A DNA stretch of 64,000 nucleotides from Odontesthes bonariensis (taxonomy: Eukaryota; Chordata; Actinopteri; Atheriniformes; Atherinopsidae): assembly GCF_027942865.1 (NCBI RefSeq), contig NC_134526.1, positions 2,844,470 to 2,908,469 on the forward strand, in the 5' to 3' direction. The position numbers were made by a program, and so were the translations under genes. This document shows, piece after piece, positions 23,101 through 31,800 of this stretch (position 1 is the stretch's first letter; each line of letters opens with the position of its first letter). A model generated the notes under the pieces. The model saw nothing but the letters and a program-made list of their open reading frames with translations, was not told where the DNA came from and ran no database searches.

Positions 23101-23361
23101 CAAAGAAGGATTTTGCATAAAATCAAGAGAATTATGGACAACCCTGAACATCCTCTCCATGAGACTGTTATCGGAAAACAGAGTCTCTTCAGTCAAAGGC
23201 TTCTTCAGTTTGGATGCAAAACGGACCGCTACAGGAAATCATTCCTGCCCACAGCCATCAGCATCTATAATAACTCCTTGATTTAATTGAGTTACATCAA
23301 CATTTAATTTCCCTCTGGGATAAATAAAGTATTTTTGAATTTGAATTTGAATTGAATTGAA
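20144..23361 (+). mobile_element. L2-clade LINE, apparently full length or nearly so
   Basis: The element contains an uninterrupted endonuclease-reverse transcriptase frame (20422-23286) and a 3' end typical of fish L2 elements: 'gggataaataaagtattttt' followed by TTGAA-type repeats to about 23361. The 5' border is uncertain; the 'gctgctgagggtggcagcac' segment at 20179-20198 resembles L2 5' UTRs. No target duplication was identified with confidence. It lies in the same orientation as the NLR gene. Confidence 0.85.
20422..23286 (+). CDS. L2 LINE ORF2: apurinic endonuclease and reverse transcriptase
   Basis: This 954-residue frame supplies target-site nicking and reverse transcription for LINE mobility. 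The endonuclease part has FTETWL, SGDFNHA and SDHNLVF motifs. The reverse transcriptase has NDYRPVALTS, FDFSSAFNTIQ, APQGTVLSPFLF, and KYSDDSAVV with the catalytic Asp pair. EEYKYLGVHVD and a C-terminal domain follow. The basic N-terminal stretch (KRRRRGCRAGAKRRERKKK) precedes MGNVRSLANK, which is the usual start of the endonuclease region, so the true start may be 20545. There is no stop or frameshift, suggesting a young, possibly active copy. Confidence 0.9.
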   Translation: MEKQKKPEIPLELKRRRRGCRAGAKRRERKKKFKPSLPSVIMGNVRSLANKLDELLALTRTQQEYRECSIMCFTETWLQDHIPNSSVCLPGFLTIRADRDLNSSRKRKGGGLAVLVNNRWCHPGHVTVKSRLCSPDIELLAVSFRPYYLSREFTSVVLVAVYIPPSAVADTACDVISSVVAQIQTQHPNSFVAISGDFNHASLSATLPTFQQFVSCSTRENKTLDLFYTNVKDSYISKSRPPLGKSDHNLVFLCSAYKPLVQRLPVTKRTVRKWSQEAEEALQGCFDATDWISLCKPHGEDINAMTECVTDYINFCVDNTIPTRTVRCFPNNKPWITSELKELLNKKKRAFRERDRELLRSIQKQLKVKIRESKEVYRKKLESKLQRNNIRDVWSGMKKITGLKQREDRMDGSLDRTNELNTFFNRFSSGTSSPSSPPVPSQRDIPPSSDPQLSCNISTSTSVMDSSASTSLSSTQSGDAAVPFASPSYFSVSRSQVKRQLERLNRNEAAGPDGVSPRVLKACAEQLCGILQHLFNLSLTQEKVPLLWKTSCLVPVPKKTHPSDINDYRPVALTSHIMKVLERLLLTHLCKQTSTYQDPLQFAYRHGVGVEDAIIHLLQQTHCHLDEAGSTVRIMFFDFSSAFNTIQPDLLRLKLQKTQVEASTITWINDYLTNRPQFVRLKNCVSNQVISSTGAPQGTVLSPFLFTLYTSDFQYKSDSCHLQKYSDDSAVVGCIRDGQEAEYRELVDRFVAWCGNNHLILNVNKTKEMIVDFRRNRVRSNPVSIMGEEVEVVEEYKYLGVHVDNRLDWRHNSEAIYKKGQSRLYFLRKLRSFKVCNKMLQIFHKSVVESVISSCVIGWGSSIRTRDLKRLNNLIRKAGSVLGTTMEPLETIMQRRILHKIKRIMDNPEHPLHETVIGKQSLFSQRLLQFGCKTDRYRKSFLPTAISIYNNSLI

Positions 23362-24114
23362 TATATGTCTTTAAAAGTTATTAGTTGTGTTTAATTTGTT
23401 GCACATTATTTTTATTTAGTAATATTTCATGTACTTAGAATGTATGGCAGTAGATTATATTAATTATCAATCAATTTAGTTTGCTTTTTAAATCACTGTT
23501 TAGGGATTTCAGGGGGATATGTATGAATCAAAATCCACACCACATCCTGAATGAGGTTGGGATGTTCTCTGATAAGGTCAACAACAGAAGATGTTTGTGG
23601 AAATCTCAGACATAGTGGCACCACACAGAAAAAGTATAAAACAATACCATTTAGACAATATCTATTGTCTTTAGGAAGTCCTTATATCCTGCTGTGTGTC
23701 TTTTCGGTTCTTGTTCCCCAAATTCCCCAAGAGTCTGTCCGGACAAATCCCACTACTCTGGTTTTTCACCACAACTTATATCTTGTGTTTCTCTGCAGCT
23801 CACTTCAGCTGAGCCCATTCAGCTGATGTCAGCTGCAGTTAGTTTGCTGCACATGTGACAAACTGTGACATCAGAGAGGAATCACTGAGCTGCATCAGCC
23901 CAGATGAATTCCAACCTGCTGACAGATCTTCACTGATTCTGCTCCAATGAGCAGAAGTTTGGTCAGCAGCCGGGGTTCATCCTGATGATGTGCGATTATA
24001 GACTGTATTATTGATTTCTCCTCTCAGACATTTGATAATTTACATCATTATTTTTAAAATTCAGTCTCACAATGTTTGACTTTGTCTTTGAAATGTTGAA
24101 TTTTTAAAATCTTC

Positions 24115-24120
24115 AATAAA
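24115..24120 (+). terminator. Poly(A) signal AATAAA, probable end of the NLR transcript
   Basis: AATAAA lies in an AT-rich context downstream of the LINE in the NLR 3' region. The expected cleavage point would be near 24140. Use of this site is inferred. Confidence 0.45.
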
Positions 24121-24285
24121 GATTTTCAAAAATCATTTTGATATTTTCTCTTTTAAATTAAATTTGTATTTAGTATCTGAACATTTAAACTTTTTAATGA
24201 TTTTAGACTTTTTGATAAAATGTTTAATTTTTTATCTAAAAACGTCACTTTATTGATGAAAATTTAGCATTTTAATAAATTGGAT

Positions 24286-24850
24286 CTCAGATGTTTTAGT
24301 AGCCCTAAGCTGCTTCCAGAGTCCCACTGGCCAAAAAGGCCCGATAGGACTCCTTCTTCAGCTTGACGGCTTCCCTCACCACTGGGGTCCACCAGCAGGT
24401 TCAGGGTTGGCGCCACGACAGGCACCGACCACCTTACGGCCACAGCTCCGGTCAGCCGCCTCAACAATGGAGGCATGGAACATGGCCCATTCTGACTCAA
24501 TGTCCCCCACCTCCCCCGGGACATGGTTGAAGCTCTGCCGGTGGTGGGAGTTAAAGCTCCTTCTGACAGGAGACTCCGCCAGATGTTCCCAGCAGACCTT
24601 CACAATACGTTTGGGCCTGCCAGGTCTGACCAGCTTCCTCCCCCACCAGCGGAGGGAGCAGCAGCAAAAAGTGTGGGTACTCTGAACTGCTGTTTGGTGC
24701 ATAAGCACAAACAACAGTCAGCCTAAACGTCAAACGTCCCCCCACCCGAAGGCGGAGGGAAGCTACCCTCTTGTCCACCGGGGTAAACCCCAATGTACAG
24801 GCACACAGCCGGGGGGCAATAAGTATGCCTGTATTACTGTAAATCACTGC
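24286..24850 (-). mobile_element. RTE/Rex3-type LINE fragment
   Basis: Minus-strand frames give FTPVDKRVASLRLRVG and LTVVCAYAPNS from the endonuclease. RPGRPKRIVKVCWEHLAESP, GEVGDIESEWAMF and CGRKVVGACRG from the segment between endonuclease and reverse transcriptase follow. These match RTE-type fish elements as I know them. The pieces come in three frames and the central endonuclease part is missing, so this is an internally deleted, dead copy. Confidence 0.8.
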
Positions 24851-26080
24851 TTAAGAATGCAAAAGGGTGTCTGTGTGTAATTTAAACCGGTTACAATGTT
24901 TTTTCAGTTAGTTTTCATTTAACTTTTTAAAAATCTCTTTTCCCAGAGTTACCTTCAGCCAAGATATGCATAACAATAAACAAAGATACACACACTGAAC
25001 ACAAAATAATAAATCTATCATCAAAGGGAAAACACCAAAACCTCAGAGCATTAACACCTCAGCCATCACAGGAAGAATGATCAAACACAGCATTTACACC
25101 CAGAAATATCAGCTTCTAATGTGTTCACACTGGTTTAGTGAAACCAGCTGTGTCAGATTCAGGTGATTTTACAGTTTATTGTCAGGATTCTTAGAGGTTA
25201 GGACCCAAAAGCAGGACAACCAGGGCAAGGAGGCAGTAGATGCTGTTTTATCAAGAAGGTACAGAACAAAGAAGGGAGGAGTTGTCGTCATAGTACAGAG
25301 CCCCGCACCTATCCGCCATGTTGGCAGAACGCTAGCGTGAGAACGCCTTTCTCTCCGTCCATTGTTTATCTGGCAAGCATGGAGGTACTAGCAGCATTTC
25401 TGTTGTTGAGAGCTATACTCGCTTGTGTGATTTTGAAAATTACAGTCATACAATGTATTGAACAACAAAGACATTTTTCACGGCTTTAGCAGTTTTATAG
25501 TCCAGCGCAACGTGTAAAAGTAGCTCAGTCTCGCTGTCAGTCCACACACATGAGCCTGGAGCCACATTTTCTTCTTGAAAAGGATCCGGAAGTTCTTCCT
25601 GTCAGCGGTTCTCTATTAGGCTTCTGATTGGCTTGTGTGGAATTCTCATTGCTCTAACACTGCCACCGTCAGGCTTGGTGTAATTTAACAGCTCCTGATA
25701 GCGTATTTATGCGGTTCAATGTAGATGTGTTTTTTTTTTTAAACGGGGCTGTGTGCACCTAGTTTTTTTTGCAAACGAAGGTTAGAAAATATGCGTTTAT
25801 CAAAATACCCGGGTGTGTGTAAACAGCACATTAGTTTCACTGTGTGATAGCAGCCCCCCTTAAAACTAGTTTCAGCCAAGAGTGGCCAATTTGCCTCTTA
25901 ATCTGTGGGAGGGGTCTGCATGACCCAAGCTCTTTTTCGTCAGCCCAGGTAGTGTCTTAGCTCAGTGTGTTTTTATCTTTTGGAGGTTCTGTGAACTCCT
26001 TGATTCATCCAGAATAAGTAAGTAACATTTGTCTTGTGTACCATTCTGCTTTTTGCTAGATTTTGACTGCTAAGTAAGCT
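24851..26080. other. Intergenic, nothing recognised
   Basis: AT-rich DNA to about 25190, then mixed sequence. I see no conserved exon, RNA gene or transposon terminus that I can support. A poly-T stretch lies near 25730. Some of it may be old transposon sequence. Confidence 0.4.
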
Positions 26081-26084
26081 TGCT

Positions 26085-26395
26085 TGGCTGTGCCCAACCG
26101 AGCCTCATGCGCACAGGCGCCACCAGGTGCTCGCTGCTGGGCCCCACCCCTGGGGCTGGCTCCAGGGGGAGGCCCCCGTGACCCGCGTCCGGACAAAGGA
26201 ACGTGCCGTCCAATAATTTTCTTCATCATAAGGGGTTTTATGAGCTGTTCTTTGTCTGGTCCCTCATCTAGGATCTGTTTGCCTTGGGTGACCCTACCAG
26301 GGTCTTAAAGCCTGGGCAACATAGCTCCCAGACTCATTGGGGCACGCAAACCCCCCCACCACGGTAAGGTGACAGCTCATGGGGGGGATTCACTT
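26085..26395 (+). mobile_element. LINE fragment, probably RTE-like
   Basis: GC-rich block with 'gggtgaccctaccagggtct', 'catagctcccagactcattg' and 'gggcacgcaaacccccccac'. It resembles a segment common in fish RTE-type elements. There is no intact frame. Class assignment is from memory of such repeats and is moderate. Confidence 0.5.
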
Positions 26396-26936
26396 CCTTT
26401 CCCTCAAATTGTCTTTGACAAAGAACCAGTTTTCAGGGAGAGGGATCATTGGTTTTATTTAAGGTTTTTCAGGTGTTAGTGGACTTATTTGACAGCGGGC
26501 TGACAGAACAGAGAGCAGAGCGACTGGAGGAAGACGTGCAGCAACAGGTCTCAGTCTGAGACTTCAACCCGGCAACATTTAGCCTTTGAACACGGGACGC
26601 TTTCTTAACGCTAAAGGTATCAAACGCCCCGGCTAAACACACTGTTCTGGGTCGAGACGAATTACAAGTGAGATTTGGAAGTTTATTGTGACTTGAGGGT
26701 TGAATTGATGATGATATTTCAGATTAAATGAGATGCTGACATGTTTTAGATGTGAGGAAAAATGAACTAAATCTGTCTTAAAAGTTTTAAGATAAAATGT
26801 AACGCAGGGAAAGTTTGTTTCTGACACCGACGCATGCGCACTCTTCTCTGAGCACTTACCATCAGAGAGTCGTGTAAGAGAAACCTCGAAAGTTTTCTTT
26901 TTCCCATTGTGTTTTATAGGAAATTGTAGGTATAAC

Positions 26937-28377
26937 ATGTTCGGTTTTGGACGAGCTTCAGTTTTAGAACTAAAAATGGTTTCTGTAGTATCGCTGCTGA
27001 TTTTCATTCTGCTGGCTGACCTCGTGTCGGATGCAACAGGTGAGCTTTAGCTGTAGCTCTGAAGCTAAACCGTGTTCGTATCTGCGGTGTGACGAAGGAA
27101 AATCATTAACCTGTTTTACACAGTGAGAATACCAACGTTTACGAAGCTCTGTTCATGTAGGAGTGTTTCAGCAGCATCTCTAAAGCCCTATTCGGACGGG
27201 ACTAGTTCAATGGGGGGACGTACGGTAATGTTGGTTAACCAGACGACGCCAGGGAGAAGAAATGACCAATTCGGACGGGACAAGAAATCCCTGTAATATT
27301 CATCTAACATGGGAGGAGTTTTCTTGAATATAAAGCATTCTGCTCCAAAGTTATTGTATCCAAACGCAGAAGACTTTTTTGTTTGTTTACCTGAATGATA
27401 AGTATTACTAAAACGTATTGTATACAGAACAGAAGATTTTTTCATTTTTGACCTTAATGTAAAGTACTGTTCACCAAAAGTTTTGCTCAGGATACTTATT
27501 TTACCTGAATGTAAAGTATAGTTTAAAAAAAGGATTGCACAACGAAACTTAAGTGTCATTTTCTATTTTACACCTAATTGTTTCTCTCTTTAAAAGGATG
27601 TGACGACATATTCCGTACTTATCACCGAAGGTCGCATTCGCACGGGATTAGTATTACCTATGGTAGATACTCCGGACCGTTTCACAGGAGGTAGAATTCT
27701 CGGCAAAGTTTACCGACATACTCCGCTATCTTTACTGACATGGCGCGTTCGGACGGGACTAGATTTCCCGGTTATTATTACTTTACCCCAGGTCCCCCCC
27801 ATTAAACTAGTCCTGTCTGAATAGGGCTTAAGACTCTACTTTGCTTGCTTTTTTAGTCGAAATTAAACTTTGCCTCAGAGACACTGAAGGTTGGCTTAAT
27901 GGGGGGCTGTACTGCCCTTTTATCAAAGCTCAAGCTTCTTATTTTTGTTTTCTTCTCCTTATATGTGTGTGTTGGTTCGTCTGAGTGCAGGTAGTTTACT
28001 TTCACTCAGACACCTGAACCCTTTCAGTGGTAATCAGACTTATTATCGACAGTTTTTTCAGAATAATCAGATCATTGTTCTCACTCTATAAGCAGAAAAC
28101 TGTTTCCACCTGGTCCCAGCTTTGTAATGTCCCTTTAATCCTCTGATAAAAGCTGATCCTGGCAGGTTTTAGATTCAACCAGCTCGGAGCAGTGTGGTCC
28201 GGAAGAAGAGAGGGTGGAGGAGAGAAGAAAGGATCTGTTGGACTGATAGTTGGTCTTTCAGTTTTATCAATATCTGTTGTTGTTATATATAAAATAGCTC
28301 CTTGGAAGAGACGGAGGTCAAATCAGGCTCCAGCTGAGCCACAGCAGGTTGAAATGTGTCCGATTTCAGTCCTCTGA
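26937..28377 (+). CDS. Candidate two-exon gene for a small type I membrane protein
   Basis: Exon 1 (ATG 26976, or in-frame ATG 26937, to 27039) encodes MVSVVSLLIFILLADLVSDA, a good signal peptide, and ends at donor GTGAGC. Exon 2 (28166-28377) starts after CTGGCAG and continues in phase. It gives a short ectodomain, a hydrophobic segment (VGLIVGLSVLSISVVVIYKI), a basic stop-transfer (KRRR) and a short tail ending CPISVL. The product is about 91 residues. AATAAA follows at 28679. The layout, a leader exon plus a membrane-anchor exon with phase-1 splicing, is that of MHC class I or Ig-family genes, so this could be a remnant that lost its ectodomain exons. I do not recognise the protein. The intron carries a Harbinger-like MITE. 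Confidence 0.35.
27184..27828. mobile_element. PIF/Harbinger-like MITE with TAA target duplication
   Basis: The 645-base element begins AGCCCTATTCGGACGGGACT and ends in the imperfect inverted complement, with inverted repeats of about 35 bases. The flanking TAA at 27181-27183 and 27829-27831 is the 3-bp TWA-type duplication known for PIF/Harbinger. 'ttcggacggga' recurs inside. No transposase is present. Confidence 0.85.
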
Positions 28378-28494
28378 GCGTCCTGCTGCTTCTGAATGAT
28401 CAGTTCAACATGTGGAAGAGAAGGTCTGAACAGAGGCAGAAGCTGCACAACGTGATGTTTAAATGGGAGATAACGTCTCAGGGAGGAAGGAAAG

Positions 28495-28612
28495 AGGAGA
28501 GAAGGAAGGAAGGAAGGAAGGAAGGAAGGAAGGAAGGAAGGAAGGAAGGAAGGAAGGAAGGAAGGAAGGAAGGAAGAAAGGAAGGAAGAAAGAAAGAAAG
28601 GAAGGAGAGAAG
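28495..28612 (+). repeat. (GGAA)n microsatellite
   Basis: GGAA/GAAG repeats with a few AAAG interruptions, in the predicted 3' UTR of the small membrane-protein candidate. The Lys-Glu-Gly-Arg open frames across it are repeat artefacts. Confidence 0.95.
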
Positions 28613-28678
28613 GATCATATGAATCATATTAAGCTCCTCCTTCTGTTTTAACCCATAAACCTTCTAACTGTGATCTCT

Positions 28679-28684
28679 AAATAA
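28679..28684 (+). terminator. Poly(A) signal AATAAA of the small membrane-protein candidate
   Basis: AATAAA about 300 bases after the predicted stop, followed by a T-rich stretch. The convergent tlcd3b stop codon is only about 130 bases further on, so the two transcripts would be tail to tail. Confidence 0.4.
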
Positions 28685-28811
28685 AGCTCCACGTGTTCTG
28701 GTATCGATTGTTTTTGTCTTTTTATTTCAGTTTTTCTCAGTTCTTTAATGAGTTGATGGAAACTTCTCAGGTCGTTCACCGGCAGTTTTGGGTCATTGGT
28801 TCTGTTCTGGG

Positions 28812-31800
28812 TCACATGACCTTATCCTCCTTCCTCTTCCTCAGCGTCCGTCCGTCCGTCCGGTCGACGTCTTTCTGACTCGACGGCGGTGCGTTCGAGT
28901 GTCCTCTGGGCTGCCACAGAGCTCCTCTGCAGATCAGAGTGAACCAGTAGACCTGCAGGGGCCACAGCAGGGCGGCCCCCAGGTTACACTGCCACGGGGC
29001 CACCAGGGGCACCGCGTGCACCGGGATGGACGCATACCTGCAGCGGCAGACAGAGGGCGCTGTGGTTAGATGTCACAGTAAATAAAGAAGTTTATGGAAT
29101 CATTAAAATAACTGAATAAAAAGTGAAATAATTCCAGATTTTCTGCTTTGATTTTGTGTTAAATTAGTTTTAATTTAACTGAGTTTTAAACTTTATTTCC
29201 TGATTTTAATTGGAATTATTCTGATTTATTTATCTGATCTAAATCTGATTTATTGATTTATTCTGAGTTATTTTTGTATTAATTTTTGTGTGATTTTCCC
29301 TTTTATTATATTTATTTCCTTAAAATTATTTATTTCCTATTTATATATTATTTTTTTATTAATTTCAGATTCTGACAGTTTCAGTTCCATAAATGTCAAA
29401 CTAATAGACATCTGTGATTATATAAAATAAAATAAACAATATATAAATTAAATAAACTGGAGGAAAATGCAAAGAAATCATTTAGAGAAAATGAAAAGAT
29501 CAATACGATGTAAAAGGAAAAAAATAGGAGTAATTAATTATATTTTTATTTATTTTAGTCACATTTATCATCATATATATATCAATATTTATTTCAGATT
29601 CTGCCAGTTTCGGTTCCATAAAAGTCAAAGTAACAGACAGAAGCTGATTTTTGGGTACATTTTTCATAAGTGAAGTTTTTGTTCAGGATATTTCCTTTTT
29701 GCTGTAAAAAAAGAGAAATAAAGATGATAAATATCCATGTATTTAAGTTTAAAACAGAAAGAAAACAGGATTATTGTCATCATCAGACAGGTGAAAGTCC
29801 AGAAAAATGTTGGAACTGGTTTAATTTATTAAAACGAAAAAAAAAAACACTCGTTAATTATCAGATAATCCTTAAAATCACTTTAATAATTAATTAAAAT
29901 CACTAAAAGTGTCTTTTATTCAGTCTAAGAACAGTTTATAATGAGCAGGAGGTCAGAATCAGATAATCTGCAACACTTTGTCGCAATCTGCATCATAAAT
30001 AAAACATATTATTACAATTTAACTGCTTCCTGCACAGAAACATTATTTTTATAGTGAAAATAATGCAGAGATGTCTAAAGGAAGCAGGACACAGGTGTGC
30101 TTACCTGCTGTAGGCGTAGTACAGGTAGGGGAAGAGCAGCACCCGGCAGCTGAAGAAGGCGAGCAGCATGAAGACGCCGTTGACTTTGTGCAGCAGAGTG
30201 TGTTGTTTCTTATACTGAAGAGACAGAAACAGACAAAACTAAAGACTTTAAGGTCCAAGTCACCAGAAAAACACTGAAGTTATTCATTATTCACTGAAGC
30301 TCTCTGTGGAACCAGCTGCCAGTTTGGGAGGCAGAGCCTTCAGTTATCAGGCCCCTCTCTGAGGAACCAGCTGCCAGTTTGGGAGGCAGAGCCTTCAGTT
30401 ATCAGGCCCCTCTCTGTGGAACCAGCTGCCAGTTTGGGAGGCAGAGCCTTCGGTTATCAGGCCCCTCTCTGTGGAACCAGCTGCCAGTTTGGGAGGCAGA
30501 GCCTTCAGTTATCAGGCCCCTCTCTGTGGAACCAGCTGCCAGTTTGGGAGGCAGAGCCTTCAGTTATCAGGCCCCTCTTTGTGGAACCAGCTGCCAGTTT
30601 GGGAGGCAGAGCCTTCAGTTATCAGGCCCCTCTCTGTGGAACCAGCTGCCAGTTTGGGAGGCAGAGCCTTCAGTTATCAGGCCCCTCTCTGAGGAACCAG
30701 CTGCCAGTTTGGGAGGCAGAGCCTTCAGTTATCAGGCCCCTCTCTGTGGAACCAGCTGCCAGTTTGGGAGGCAGAGCCTTCGGTTATCAGGCCCCTCTCT
30801 GTGGAACCAGCTGCCAGTTTGGGAGGCAGAGCCTTCAGTTATCAGGCCCCTCTCTGTGGAACCAGCTGCCAGTTTGGGAGGCAGAGCCTTCAGTTATCAG
30901 GCCCCTCTTTGTGGAACCAGCTGCCAGTTTGGGAGGCAGAGCCTTCAGTTATCAGGCCCCTCTCTGTGGAACCAGCTGCCAGTTTGGGAGGCAGAGCCTT
31001 CAGTTATCAGGCCCCTCTCTGAGGAACCAGCTGCCAGTTTGGGAGGCAGAGCCTTCAGTTATCAGGCCCCTCTCTGTGGAACCAGCTGCCAGTTTGGGAG
31101 GCAGAGCCTTCGGTTATCAGGCCCCTCTCTGTGGAACCAGCTGCCAGTTTGGGAGGCAGAGCCTTCGGTTATCAGGCCCCTCTCTGTGGAACCAGCTGCC
31201 AGTTTGGGAGGCAGAGCCTTCAGTTATCAGGCCCCTCTCTGTGGAACCAGCTGCCAGTTTGGGAGGCAGAGCCTTCAGTTATCAGGCCCCTCTCTGTGGA
31301 ACCAGCTGCCAGTTTGGGAGGCAGAGCCTTCAGTTATCAGGCCCCTCTCTGTGGAACCAGCTGCCAGTTTGGGAGGCAGAGCCTTCAGTTATTAGGCCCC
31401 TCTCTGTGGATCCAGCTGCCAGTTTGGGAGGCAGAGCCTTCAGTTATCAGGCCCCTCTCTGTGGAATCAGCTGCCAGTTTGGGAGGCAGAGCCTTCAGTT
31501 ATCAGGCCCCTCTCTGTGGAACCAGCTGCCAGTTTGGGAGGCAGAGCCTTCAGTTATCAGGCCCCTCTCTGTGGAACCAGCTGCCAGTTTGGGAGGCAGA
31601 GCCTTCAGTTATCAGGCCCCTCTCTGAGGAACCAGCTGCCAGTTTGGGAGGCAGAGCCTTCAGTTATCAGGCCCCTCTCTGTGGAACCAGCTGCCAGTTT
31701 GGGAGGCAGAGCCTTCAGTTATCGGGCCCCTCTCTGAGGAACCAGCTGCCATTTTGGGAGGCAGAGCCTTCAGTTATCGGGCCCCTCTCTGTGGAACCAG

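Larger units (their letters stand above)
19645..24140 (+). other. Predicted 3' UTR of the NLR gene, interrupted by an L2 LINE
   Basis: After the TGA at 19642-19644 the sequence continues without a splice signal that I can support. AATAAA at 24115-24120 is the first strong poly(A) signal outside the LINE. The LINE occupies roughly 20144-23361. The flanks (19645 to about 20140, and 23362-24140) hold no coding region I recognise. Whether transcripts read through the LINE or end at its own tail cannot be told from sequence. Confidence 0.5.
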
